From Diphasiastrum complanatum (taxonomy: Eukaryota > Streptophyta > Lycopodiopsida > Lycopodiales > Lycopodiaceae), in the NCBI GenBank assembly GCA_029204225.1, contig CM055107.1, positions 17,458,809-17,522,808 on the forward strand: a stretch of DNA of 64,000 bases, written 5' to 3'. Made by a program: the position numbers and the translations under genes. Shown one piece after another: positions 12,500-23,619 of this stretch. Positions within the stretch are counted from its first letter, which is position 1. Each line of letters begins with the position of its first letter. The notes under the pieces are model-generated. The model was not told the DNA's origin. It searched no databases and saw only the letters and a list, made by a program, of their open reading frames with translations.

Positions 12500-12720
12500 T
12501 GGTGGAATGTGGATGTGGACAGCCAATGACGGGCTGCCACATAGCACATGCACATTCCACCGTAGAGAGGAGAGAGAACGTGCATTCCACCGGAGAGAGG
12601 AGAGAGAATGACAGATTCCTAGGAGAGAGAAAATTGGATGGACATTATGTTCTTGAAGGTGGTCCCAAAATACAAAGGACACCTGAGCACAAGGCATTAC
12701 GTGAGCATCAGACGTTAACA
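12500..12720 (-). mobile_element. Copia C 3' LTR (partial)
   Basis: On the minus strand a polypurine tract GAAGGGGGAG precedes TGTTAACGTCTGATG, starting at 12720. The LTR extends to lower coordinates. A two-unit repeat of CATTCCACCG plus GAGAGAGGAGAGAGAA lies at about 12553-12610. The far end is not defined. Confidence 0.65.
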
Positions 12721-12724
12721 CTCC

Positions 12725-13710
12725 CCCTTCAGCGAGATAGGAGGTAAGCTGTAATTTTTTAGATAACAGTAAATGCTTTCCTCTACTAAGAGGTTTGGTA
12801 CAAATATCTGCTAACTGATCCATTGATGGACAAATACCAAGTTTATTTCTTTACTTGCTAATTTTTCTCTTACAAAATGATGTTGCACATCTATATGCTT
12901 AGTCCTGGCATGATGCACAGGGTCTAATGCAATACTACTGTTATTGTCACAAAATATGGTTGTTGATGCCTCTTGTTTGAACTTCAATTCTTCCATCAAT
13001 CTTCTTAGAAATGGCCTCCTTTGTTGCATGTGTGAGTGCCATATACTCTGCCTCAGTGCTAGATAATGCAATTGAGCTTTGCTTTTTGCTGCTCCAACTA
13101 ATGCAACCATGAGGAGTATAAAAATATACCCTCCAATTGACTTTTGATCACTTTTGTCTCCTCCCCAGTCAGAGTCTGAAAATCCGAGAAGACTGTTTCC
13201 CTTTTCTGCCTGAATCTTGTATGTGATTTTCAAGTTACTGGTTCCTTGAAGATATCTGAGTACCCTTTTTGCTGCAGTCCAGTGAACTTTATAAGGTTTT
13301 GACATATGTTGTGCCAAATATCTTACTGTGCTGGCCAAGTCTGGGCGTGTGCCTGTGACAACATACATGAATTTTCCTATTATCCTCTGATAACCAATTA
13401 TATCTTCATATGGACTGTCTTCGTTCTGATGCTCTTCTACAGATGGGGAGTACATTGGTTTACAATTCCTCATACCATATTCTTTGAGAATTTGCTGAAT
13501 GTACTGGTGTTGGTTGATTGTCAGCATTTTGTTTGCTCAATCACGTTCTACATGAAGTCCAAGGAAGAAATTCACATCTCCTAAATCCTTCATTACAAAT
13601 TTGTCTTTTAGTCTTTCTTTTACTTGTGAGACAAGACATGTAGAATTTCTTGTAAGTAGTATGTCATCTACATACACAACAATGATACAAATGAAAGACT
13701 TATTCTCCTA
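12725..13710 (-). pseudogene. Copia C RT C-terminus and RNase H
   Basis: Minus-strand continuation of the element at 14153-16485. It shows VVYVDDILLT (RT catalytic YVDD, near 13660), then QHQYIQQILKEYGMRNCKP and the RT tail, then RNase H with GFSDSDWGGD, FCDNNSSIAL and HARTKHIDVQ. A stop lies between VERD and the next segment near 13545. A frameshift near 12823 separates the last RNase H block (LADICTKPLSR). The coding end overlaps the polypurine tract, as in other copia elements. It is separated from the upstream half by a foreign insert. Confidence 0.88.
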
Positions 13711-14152
13711 CAGATACTTCCCAATCTCCGCGTTATACTATCCATCGTGATGTCCTATCTGCAACGGGCATCATGATACTTCATACCACAAGCATGGTCA
13801 CTCAGTGGATGACCCTTGCAAAGCCTTTCCTAAATGCAATGGGTATTCATGAGAGAGCCTTTTATGGGAGAATTAACATGGATTTCATCACTCTTGCCTT
13901 CAGTACGTGGAAGGAAGAGAAATCCAAATTTTATATCACCTTTCAGGGAGCAACACACAAGGTGCGCATCACTGAGGCCAATGATTTGCACTGGACCAAC
14001 GACAGATACCTTCTTGATGCTATCATTGAGCCTTCCATCCATGCTGCTGCCCAGCTACTGAACAACTTCCTGATGGTTGGCAACCTCAGGAAAGACCGCA
14101 TCACTTCTCAAATTCTCCATTGTATAGTTGAGTCCTATACCAAGCTAGCCAA
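13711..14152 (+). other. Foreign open-frame insert in copia C RT
   Basis: About 440 bases interrupt the minus-strand RT between the CES residues (upstream half) and ENKSFICI (downstream half), replacing roughly six codons. On the plus strand the insert is open throughout, about 147 codons from ...TSQSPRYTIHRDVLS to ...CIVESYTKLAK. An internal ATG lies at 13773. The translation has normal composition (FYGRINMDFITLAFSTWKEE, KFYITFQGATHKVRITEAN). I recognise no family and see no target duplication or inverted repeats. It may be a captured exon or a fragment of another element's protein. Confidence 0.5.
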
Positions 14153-16485
14153 AGATTCACATCCTTTGCAACCTAACCCCACAAGGTAGCTGTCAAGTTT
14201 GAGGTACCAAGCTCTGGATGACTGCTTCAATCCATAAATGGATTTGTGCAGTCTACAAACCATTTCTTTATGTCCCTTTGCCTCATAACCATATGGTTGT
14301 TCCATGTAAATCTCTTCCTCTAGATCACCATTAAGAAAGGCAGTGGTCACGTCCATATGTTGTAATTCCCAGTTCTCAATTGCTGCTAGGGAAAGAATCA
14401 TTCGAATGGTTGTCAGTCTTGCCACTGGCAAGAAGATTTCGTTATAGTCTATTCCTGCTTGTTGTGTGAATCCTTTTGCCACTAATCTCACTTTGAATCG
14501 ATCAATGGTTTCTCCATCTGGTTTGTACTTTATTTTGAAAACCCATTTGTTTTGTACAATGGATCTTCCATTGGGTCTTTCAACTAATGTCCATATGTTG
14601 TTCTTACTGAGTGCCTCTAATTCTTCTTTGATAGCCCTTTTCCAAGACTCTGATTCTGGACTGGTTAAGGCTTCTTCTAGGCTGGCAGGTTCTTTCTGAT
14701 TTGTCATAAGGGCATAGTCTTGCAGTTTTGATGGCAAGGTTCTAGTATGTTCAGAACTTCTTGGCTGAAAGTCTCAGGCTCTTCTTGTACAATAGATTCA
14801 GTGAGTTCTATGGGAGTTGGTTGTGCTTCACTGATTGGCTTGTATAAGACACGTGGTTGTTCTTGTTCCCCTTTGTACATTCCGTTGAAATGATTTTCAT
14901 CGAAGAGGACATCCCTACTAATGACTATTTGCTCAGTCTCTGGGTCAAAGAATTTATATGCTTTGGTTTCTTCAAGGTAACCAATAAAGATACACATTCT
15001 ACTTTTTGAATCTAGCTTAGTTCTTAATTTTTTGGGGATATGAACATAAGGTAGGCATCCAAAGGTCCGAAGATGTGTGACTGTTGGCTTACATCCAGAC
15101 CATTTTTCTTCAGGTGTTGGCCTCAATTTTTATTCTATTAATTAGATACACAACTGTTGATACAGCTTCTGCCCAAAAGGTTTTGTCCAATTGTGAGAGG
15201 CTTAGCATACACCTAGCCATTTCTACTATAGTTCTGTTCTTACGTTCTGCTATACCATTCTGTTCAGGCGAGTAGGGAGCCGTCATCAAATGCACTATCC
15301 ATTTCTTGTCACAAAGATTTCTCATTTCAATTGATAGATATTCCCCTCCTCTATCACTTCTTAATTTTTTGATTCTTTTTCCAGATTGTGTCTCAACCAT
15401 AGCTTTGAAGATTAGAAACTTACTATAAGCTTCATCTTTAGTTTTAGGAAATAGACAAAAACTTTTCGGGAGAAATCATCAATGAAAGTCAAAAAATATT
15501 GTGCACCTTTGAAAGAAAGAGTACTCATGGGCCCACAAATATCAGAGTCAATAAGATCAAAAATCCCTGTAGCCCTTGACTCCGATTTTGGAAAAGGATG
15601 TCGGTGCTGCTTTCTATATGCACAATCTTTACAAAATTGTTATGCAGGTTCTGCTCCAATCTTCAATCCATTGACATACTTTCCCTTCTCCATGATCTTT
15701 AGGGTCTGGTAGGGAATGTGCCCTAGTCGGTGATGCCAGACTTGACTCTAGTCAACCTTTGCAGAGCAGGTTGAATGATTTTGATCATCTGGTACTTTGG
15801 GAGTCCCATCTAGTTGGTATAAGGAACCCTTTCTTGCTCCCTTTGCAATGGTCTTGCTTTGGTCTGACTTTAGCTCACAGCCTTCAGCACCAAATTTCAC
15901 CATATATCCCTGATCAGTCACCTGTCCCACTGATAGAAGGTTTTTAGTGAGATTTGAGACATATAATACTCCCCTTAAGCATCAGGTTTCGTTGTCATTT
16001 ATAGTGAAAATAATATCTCCTTTTCCTTCAATTTTGTGAGAGCTGTTATCACCTAATAATACACAGACAAGGGTGGTGACCTTCTGATAATTAATCAAAA
16101 GCTTTCTCTGGTAGGTCATATGTTGTGTTGCCCCAGAGTCAATATACCAAACTGGGGATTCCTTTGAGGTAGAGAATGCTGCAACAAGCAGCTGCTCATT
16201 TTGCTCAGCTAAGTTATTCTCTTGTCTTCTTGAATCATACAGTCTCTTCTTGCAAACCTTTGCCATATGACCAAACTTTCTACAATAGTGGCAATTCGCT
16301 CTGAACGTGCCTTTTGCTTTGATCTGGTGTGTTAGACACTGCTCATTAATTGCACTTTTCTCTTTCTCATTCTCTTCTATGGAAGTACTTTCCATCTTGC
16401 CAATCAGAAGTTCTTCTGTTGTTGAGCTCTCCCTCTTTTGACGCATTTGATCTGATAGTATCTTGATGGTTTGAACAAGAAAGCA
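14153..16485 (-). pseudogene. Copia C gag C-terminus, protease, integrase, RT N-terminus
   Basis: In minus-strand order: zinc knuckle CHYCRKFGHMAKVC near 16290; protease VWYIDSGATQHMT near 16140; a decayed spacer; integrase with KKLRSDRGGEYLS and PYSPEQNGIAERKNRT at 15110-15400; the pol linker at 14704-15126 (GYLEETKAYKFFDPE); RT N-terminus at 14135-14737 with NKWVFKIKYKPDG, VARLTTIRMIL and HKSIYGLKQSSRAWY. Frame breaks occur near 15115, 14737 and between protease and integrase. The gag N-terminus and 5' LTR are missing; homology ends near 16485. The closest described group is plant Ty1/copia. Confidence 0.9.
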
Positions 16486-16529
16486 CAGCAAAAAATCTGT
16501 CAAAATGGCAGGCAGGCAATCCGCCATTG

Positions 16530-16770
16530 CCTGTCAAATTGCATATGACGCCTTCCTCATTTAGTTGCATCCAACGCCCTTTCTCATGCATCCAACACCC
16601 CATTTTAAAATTTGCATCCGACACCTTCCGTCTCCCTATTGCATCCGACATTTTTTTGGTCCCATTTGAATTTTTGATCCTATAATTATTTTTTGACCCT
16701 TCATTCACAGTGCCTTCACATTTGCATTCGACATCCATCTCACTTGCACCCGATGACCTTCAGATTGCAT
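16530..16770. repeat. Degenerate GCATCCGACRCC repeat
   Basis: At least eight variants of TTGCATCCRACRCC lie at irregular 20-40-base spacing, for example near 16568, 16590, 16613, 16641, 16724 and 16765. They look like a decayed minisatellite. No coding role is seen. Confidence 0.65.
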
Positions 16771-18120
16771 CCGTTGTTTTTTGTAATTTTCGGGTTTTTC
16801 GGGAGTTTATGATTTTTAGGTTTTTTGAGATCTTAGCATTTTTTGATTTTTTTGAGTTGTTCGAATATTTCAAGTTTCGAAATACAAGAATTGGAAAATC
16901 AGTCTTCTCCTTCAACCACTCCTACATCCACACCATCCACATTCCTGTCATCCAGTTCTCTTGCCACAACATTTGTATCTACTTCCATGTCTGTTATATT
17001 ATTCACACCATCTACCGCAACTTCCATTACATCTTTCTACTATTGCACCATCTCACCATTCATCTCTTTTTAGACCTTGTTAGTCTTACCAAGGCAACTA
17101 AAAGGCCATTACAATGTCTTGTGGAGACCAACTACCACCTACATTGGTTGGTCAGCCAGAAATAATATTTAAGAAAGCAGGTGAAGTTACAAGAAAAATA
17201 AATAAAAAATAAAGAAAAAAAATCAAAGAGATCTAACTGAAAAGGCCAATACAGAAGGAAAGATCAAAAAGCAGACAAAATCGTGGCCGAGTCTCAAAAA
17301 TAATGGATCAAAGGAAAAGATGAAGACGACAGTGGACCTACAAGACAAAGTGAGCTTCACACCAAGTAAGTGGTGATCAAGGCTCGAAACTGCAAAGGTC
17401 TAAGGCTGCAATTGTAATATTGTCAGCTCCTTCACCTTCCACCAAACCCCTCATCATGTTTTCCTACCATCATCAATCTATCCATCCCAATCAATTTCTA
17501 CCACCAATTTCATAATCTCTTGAAGACTAATAACCCAAGGTTTGTGCAACCTACCAGGTTCTCCTCTTCTTGTTGAGACAAGAGTGTTGATTAGACCGGG
17601 ACTTTGACTGGGAGAAGAACTAAGGAAACCCCATAAGCAGAAAGGAGAATACAAAGAGTGCCAAGGCAATTGATGAATATTTGGCAAGACTTACGAGAAA
17701 ATTGTTCGAGAAGTCCAAAAAAAAGATCTAAAGGCAATTTGATGATCAAATAGAGTCTGAAGATTTTCAGAAGACAATATGTTCAAATGATCGAGAGCTG
17801 GTATACAAGCAAGTTTATACTAGAGATTAGGCCTCATCTGGGACCTATTCCGTTGGGCATAATAACAAGATTCATCACATTCGAAGCCATTGGAAGGGAG
17901 ATAGGCTACGAGAAGTCTCTTAACAAAAAGAAAGCCGAGAAAGACAAACGAGAGACACTCAGTTACACATGGCTACCTTGAGCAAATATTGAAGTTGTTG
18001 TCGAGAAGTGCAATGATATCGACAAATAAGTTCTTAGTTTTACACAGGCAAATGTTGATCCATGCCTTTCTAAGAACCAAGCGTCAAAGCTGATGCATTG
18101 CAGTGGGACTTGCAACACTA
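16771..18120. other. No recognisable gene
   Basis: The 16710-17165 frame is a low-complexity Phe/Ser/Thr-rich artefact of T-rich DNA. The stretch 17160-18120 has an A- and G-rich composition with short broken plus-strand frames, such as 17787-17981. It is followed by a polypurine tract at about 18121, so it may be a worn-out retroelement interior. No domain is identifiable. Confidence 0.4.
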
Positions 18121-18325
18121 TAGGGGGAGGATAATGTTAGCTGATGCCATGTCCTTGAGGTGTCGATGCAGTGCCTCATCACCCAAAAAGAGCTTCTAGT
18201 AGAGATGAAGTTGACAGCCCAGTATGAGAGCACAAGAACTATTAGTGCTAGGCTAAAATGTACAGTTGTGAGCCCCATGGTAATTCCCAAATGATGGATA
18301 GCCATGTGAGAGCTAGCAATTTAGA
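18121..18325 (+). mobile_element. Polypurine tract and LTR fragment
   Basis: ATAGGGGGAGGAT is followed by TGTTAGCTGATGCC at about 18136, the layout of a polypurine tract plus 3' LTR start. Bases 18188-18325 are the same repeat that is split by the 5742 element. The element's interior and the LTR end are not identifiable. Confidence 0.5.
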
Positions 18326-18339
18326 CTCTCTCAACTTGA

Positions 18340-19440
18340 GTTATGTTTTTAATAAAGAGGTCTCATAACAATTGATAATAACTTGAATTGATCATGCTGG
18401 AACTTCAATCTTATAGTGCCTTCACCTTTGATAGTGTGTGTACTATCATCGTCAAGATGAACGAATTTCTTTGTAGAGTAAAATGCATAGGAATGGAAAT
18501 GTTCATGATGACTGGTCATATGTTGAGTGGCTCAAGAATCCAAATCAACTTGCACTTTCTGATCTCTGATCATAACCACTCCTTCATCCATGTCTTGAAC
18601 TGGGGATTGATATGCAACTGCAACTGCATTCGCCTGTTGATTTAATTGTTTGTTGTTGGTGTTCTTTGCTTCCAATATTTAGTAATCTTGAATCTCATCA
18701 TTAGTGCGTTTGCAATACTTACAAAACATCTTCTTCTTTGACTATGGATTTGATAATTGCTCTAAAATTTGTGTCAGCTTTTGATTCGATAGTTTGGAAC
18801 TTCTCTTCTTTTGACGTTTAGTGCCTTTGTTTACATATAGAGCATGTGATACTAGATTCGAAGATTTGTCAGCACTTCTTTGATTGTCTTCTTGCAACAG
18901 CATAACAATTACTCTTGAGAGAGTTAAATCCAAGTGTATTGTCATGATCATCACCCAATTTTTGTTTGTAAGTGGCAGACTTGATAGCAATGCCATGATT
19001 GCATCTTGATCATCAATAATTGATCCGACAACTGCCATCTATTGCAAGAGATTCTTAGATTGGTGAACGTGATTCAAAAGTGAATCACCATTTGACATCT
19101 TGAGTGAAAATTATTTTCTTCTGAGATGCAGCTTCAAAGTAACTTCTCTCACATCATATAGTGTGCTCAAGATGTCCCTTATTCTTTTGAAGTTTGAGCC
19201 TCAAATACATGGCCAATTTGAGTATCTGATATATTGAGAACGATTAGCGATTTCCATTTGGAGTCAGCCGTGTCATCTTCAAGCTTCACTTTGATACCTA
19301 TGACAATATCCCAAATCTCATTGGCAATTAGCACGATCTTCATCTGAAATTTTCACAAATGATACTTGGATCCATTTAGCTTGTCTACTGTGAGACCAGT
19401 TTTGCTCTGTGAATCCATCTGGAAGTTAGTTTGTCAATAA
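18340..19440 (-). pseudogene. Copia E gag and protease, degenerate
   Basis: Minus-strand gag starts with MDSQSKTG at about 19425 and aligns with copia D gag (DKLNGSKYHL, NISDTQIGHVFEAQTSKE). There are several stops and frameshifts between 19060 and 19340. The frame 18742-19038 carries the gag C-terminal half (SIIDDQDAIMALLSSLP). A knuckle-like FCKYCKRTNDEIQDY and a decayed protease (STATQHMT region) lie toward 18500. The element ends near 18340 in other repeats; no integrase or RT follows. Confidence 0.82.
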
Positions 19441-19578
19441 TTCGATAATTAAGAATGAAAAGTAGTATCTGATATTGTCAAGACATTGTTACCCTGCAAC
19501 ACTTTGATTGGAAATCAATAGAAATAATCTGATACCAAATATTACTTATTTGATATCATGAAGAGTATCAAATAATAT

Positions 19579-19590
19579 GCTCTGACACCA
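19579..19590 (-). promoter_or_regulatory. Primer-binding site of copia E
   Basis: The minus strand reads TGGTGTCAGAGC, one change from the usual TGGTATCAGAGC, and directly abuts the LTR at 19591-20506. Confidence 0.85.
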
Positions 19591-20506
19591 TGTTGGAAAA
19601 AGAAAAGGATGCTCAATAGACAAATGGTTGCATTCAATGGATGCCCTATTGGGCTCTGCGAAATAATCTCTCTTCTAATGCATGACTATGTGTATCAAAT
19701 TTGAACAAAACTATCATGACTACTATCATGTTCGAATCCATAGTGATTCTAACTTTGAAGTCATCAAAGTCATCAGAATCTATAAGATTGATTTCATATA
19801 CAAACATAATAGAATAAACATTGTTGTATCAAAGTATTCGATAGTTTAGACAAAACTATAAGAGAACATAATCAGATAAATTGAAAAGAGTAGCATCGAT
19901 CATTCTGACATAATTATGAATGCCATAAAACTGTACAAGCAATTCAGTAAGTAGCATGTACAAATCAGAAGAATCGTGAGCATAAAACAACAGCGGATGC
20001 AATTGTGTACTCAAAACTATTTTTGAGTATCTCATTGACTCTGTTTGACACTTCCACCAATAAGTAGTAAGCATTTCAAGCAATGCACTATATTAATCTC
20101 TAGGAGCAATATGCTGAAGAAGTAAAGAAGCCGTTAATCTAAAAAATGATCAACTATTTATACTAGATTATGAACGCCATTTAGGCTTATTCAAATAACA
20201 GTTGAGGACAATTGTTTGGTTGTACATCGCAATTGGCACTCAACCACAATGCGCTATCACTTATCTACTTAGGCTTCGCCAAAACTACTTACAAAAATTG
20301 TTAGGGCAAGTCATTAGCTTCAGAACTAGTATAAAAAAGTTCTATTAACATTCGATAGTTCGAACACCTTCAATACTCTCTGTTGAACCCAATTGTTAGC
20401 TATTCTTGTGTATTTCTACAGATTGTGTAAAAACATGAGTAAAATTGCAAAACTGGACAGATGAATGGATGTAGATTAAAGATTGATTATTGAGATAAAT
20501 CCAACA
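19591..20506 (-). mobile_element. Copia E LTR, minus orientation (916 bp)
   Basis: The minus strand runs from TGTTGGATTTATC to CTTCTTTTTCCAACA. It matches the plus-oriented LTR 20678-21596 along its whole length. With the adjoining primer site and gag it is a 5' LTR. At 20506 it is joined directly to the plus-strand RNase H tail of the same kind of element. Confidence 0.9.
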
Positions 20507-20665
20507 TTAAGCACATTGAAATCAAGTATCACTATGCTAGAAGTAAAGTTTTTGACAAAGCTTGGAATACTATCGAACATGACATTAGATATTTTCATGA
20601 AGACGCTGCACACAAAAGATTTTGTACAGAACTAAGTTTGAAGCTCAAGGCATTCATGGATTCAG
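20507..20665 (+). pseudogene. Copia RNase H C-terminal tail
   Basis: Plus-strand frame KHIEIKYHYARSKVFDKAWN through SLKLKAFMDSD and then stop. The HIEIKYHY block is the conserved copia RNase H terminus. The IADIFTKPL-type motif has diverged beyond recognition. It is about 50 residues long, followed immediately by a polypurine tract and 3' LTR. Confidence 0.8.
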
Positions 20666-20668
20666 ATT

Positions 20669-20677
20669 AAGGGGGAG
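20669..20677 (+). promoter_or_regulatory. Polypurine tract
   Basis: AAGGGGGAG lies immediately before the TGTTGG start of the plus-strand LTR, in the canonical second-strand priming position. Confidence 0.9.
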
Positions 20678-21596
20678 TGTTGGATTTATTCAAATAATCG
20701 ATATTTAATCTACATCCATATTCTTCTATCTAGTTCTACAATTTTACTCATGTTTTTACATAGTCTGCAGAAATACACGGGAATGGCTAACAGTCGGGTT
20801 CGACAACGACAGAGTATCGAAGGTGTTTGAACTATCAAATGTTAACATAACTTGTTTCCTCTTGTTTTGAATGATTTTTGCAAGTAGTTTATGGGAAGCC
20901 CAACTGGTTAAGTGAGAGCACAATTTGGCTAAGCTCCAATGGCGATCTGCAACCAAACGGTTGTTTTCAACTGCCATTTGAATAATCCCATATGACATTC
21001 ATAACTAGTATAAAGAGTTAATCACTTTATAGCTTAACGTCTTCAGCTCCTTCAGCTTTTAATATTGATCCTAGAAATTAATATAGCACATTGCTAGAAA
21101 TGCTTACTGCTTATTAGCGAAAATGTCAGACAGAGTCAATCAGATACTCAAAGATAGTTTTGAGTACGCGGTTGCATCCGCTATTGTTTGTGCTCACAAC
21201 TCTTCCTATTTGTAGATGCTACTTATTGGATTGATCATACAGGTTTTATTGCATTCAATATTATGTCAGAATGATCGAATGCTTCTCTTTTATATTGTAA
21301 TATGATGACACTCTCCTATAAGTTTGTCTGAATTATTGAATACTTCGATATAGTAGCTATATTTGATACAACAATCTTTTATTCTGTTATGTTTGTATAT
21401 GAAATCAATATAACAGATTTTGATGATTTTAAAGTCTGAACCACTTAGAATTTGGACATGACAATAGTCGTGATAGTTTTGCTTGAATTTGATAGGTGTA
21501 GTTATACATTAGGAGAAGGATTATCCCATAGAGCCCAATAATGCATCTATTGAATGCAGCCATTTCTCTATCGGACATTCTTTCCTTCTTCCAACA
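20678..21596 (+). mobile_element. Copia E LTR, plus orientation (919 bp)
   Basis: Runs from TGTTGGATTTATTC to TTCTTCCAACA. It is nearly the same length as the inverted LTR 19591-20506. With the preceding polypurine tract it is a 3' LTR. Confidence 0.9.
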
Positions 21597-22050
21597 ATAG
21601 TGGGCTCTTCATTTCTTATAGGCTTCATGTAATTTTTTTTCTTTTACTTTTGCTCTTGTTGCAAGCTCGTTCTCTTTCTATAAATGAATCTGCATTTGAT
21701 TACATGATCACTTTATTTTGGCAACCTGCTTGAATATGAGAAAGAACTCCATTTATCTTGTCAACAATGTTATACAAGAATTGTGAAGTGATGTTTTCTC
21801 CTCAAGCATATATGTAGGAATCTAATCAGCTCCCATAAATATTAGTAGTTAGATAATTAGGCAAATATCAAGTTGTTGGATGCATATTAATTGAGTTATG
21901 AGTGGGAAAACAATCTTAATAGTAGATAGATAGTTGAATGCATGGAAGACAAGGAATCGTGTAGTCCAAGGCATCTCACCACTATAGGCCTCTCGGGTTC
22001 TCTTAATTTATCTACTGTCACATAAGCAGTAGCAATATTTTCAAGAAAGC
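21597..22050. other. No recognisable gene
   Basis: AT-rich spacer between the 3' LTR and the AT-hook-like exon. Nothing supportable is seen. Confidence 0.5.
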
Positions 22051-22240
22051 ATGATTCAACTTTCAGTGAACTCGCATGCTGCATGTGCTAGCAACAATGC
22101 ACAATCCTCTAATGGACCTATGCCACTCGCTCTGCATCTGGCTTTAGGGATGGACAGTAGCATGATCATGGGGGACAACAAGTTGGAGCCTCTCAAGAAG
22201 AAAAGAGGCAGACTCCAAAAATGTGCAAAGGAATTGGTTG
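22051..22240 (+). pseudogene. AT-hook-like first exon, isolated
   Basis: ATG at 22051 opens 63 codons ending at a consensus donor (GGTTG followed by GTAATA). The translation has an Ala/Asn/Ser-rich lead, then MGDNKLEPLKKKRGRLQK. The EP-x-KKKRGR arrangement resembles the first AT-hook of plant AHL nuclear proteins (usually KKRGRPRKY), with the key Pro after RGR changed to Leu. No PPC/DUF296 domain was found downstream before copia D, so this is probably a gene fragment or a dead copy. The AHL assignment is an inference from a short motif. Confidence 0.4.
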
Positions 22241-22253
22241 GTAATATCTCATT

Positions 22254-22275
22254 CTCTCTCTCTCTCTCTCTCTCA
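22254..22275. repeat. (TC)n microsatellite
   Basis: A short CT dinucleotide tract just after the AT-hook-like exon. Confidence 0.9.
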
Positions 22276-23600
22276 TGAGCTCTGTTGCATACATATACTA
22301 CTATATTGGCTCCACAACTTTTTGCTGGAAGCATTTGTCTTGTCTAAACCAAGTTCACGAAAGAGCCTAAAATTGCTTTACTAAGTTGGAAGACCCCCCA
22401 TAGATTTTTTTTTTTTAAATGGTGGGAAACTGGAAATCCTTCAATGGTCAGGATTTATGCACATTATGGAGATTCAATCTAATGGTGAGCATTGACCTGC
22501 ACTCAGTGCACCTAAGTGTGCTCTGGTTTCTATAAGTAAGGTAATTACACGACCCTATTCTTTTACTCTTCCTGCTCTCTTGCTCTCTCTCTCCCTTGCT
22601 CTTGCTCTCTCGGTTTTCTTTGCTACCTTGACTGTTGCTACTTGGAGAAGAGAAGGCTTGTGAATGCGAGTAATCATGTGAACGATATTGCAAGCGAAGG
22701 TAAGCGTACTATCGATGACTTGGTGTAATAATAGCTCACTGTTGAAGGTATGCATATGCTAAGCTTTGTTGTGTAGGAAGAATGGTCACAGTTTGTTGTG
22801 AATATTGTGGATTAATAGCAATTTTTGGCTTCCAAACACTTGTTGGATACCTCTACAATCAAGCGCTGACTCAAAGAGCAGGAGTGGGTATAGGTATTAT
22901 ACAAACCTTTTCATGTTGAGGGTAGTCGCTGGACAGCTGGCACTTGATTATATTCATTACTTTCTATGTAGACAAATATGATAATGGAATGGCTGCTGGT
23001 CAGTGCTTTCTCAGATGGTTGAGTGGCCGTTGACTAGTGCTGTTTTATGACCAGTAGATCACAGTACTACCTGCAATTCATGGTGGTTATACATATATGC
23101 GCTGCTCCATGCATTTTTCAGGGTAGGTGGCCATCAAAAACACGATGGACCACTCTCCCTTCTTGCTATTTTCTGATAACAAGAAGTAAAACGTAAAATT
23201 GATGATGTATATGCTATCTATGCAATTGATTGGCTATAGTTTGCCAGATATAATGGCTCCAGTTGTATGCTTGAATAGTATGATAAGCCTATGATGGTAT
23301 CTGCCTTTGATAACTGATAATCATATGATGATGGTTACTATTAAGGAAGTCTTATGAAGAATGCTTGGAATATAATGATTTTCTTGAGATGATATATGCT
23401 TACGATAGATGATAATCAGAAGATGATGGTTATTATAAAGTAAGGAATGCTTATGAAGAATGAAAAACTACGTTATGAGTCTGCTAGAAAACAAGTAACT
23501 AACTATTTGGTGAAGACTTTATGAATTTTGATAACACGATTAACTCTTATAAATACGAATCACAGTTGACCACATCCTGAAAATGAACGGCACTGCAATT
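22276..23600. other. No recognisable gene; diverged tandem duplication
   Basis: No gene is supported. A TGATAATCAKAWGATGATGGTTA motif followed by CTTATGAAGAATG occurs twice, near 23315 and 23417, suggesting a tandem duplication of about 100 bases. Confidence 0.5.
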
Positions 23601-23619
23601 AACCCATTACTGTCGGTTT

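Noticed and set aside
12239-12747. Plus-strand 166-codon frame and overlapping minus frames
   Set aside because: They cross a homopolymer-rich GC hairpin and LTR sequence, have biased composition and show no domain.
16710-17165. Phe/Ser/Thr-rich plus-strand frame of 151 codons
   Set aside because: Low-complexity translation of T-rich DNA, with no recognised domain or splice context.
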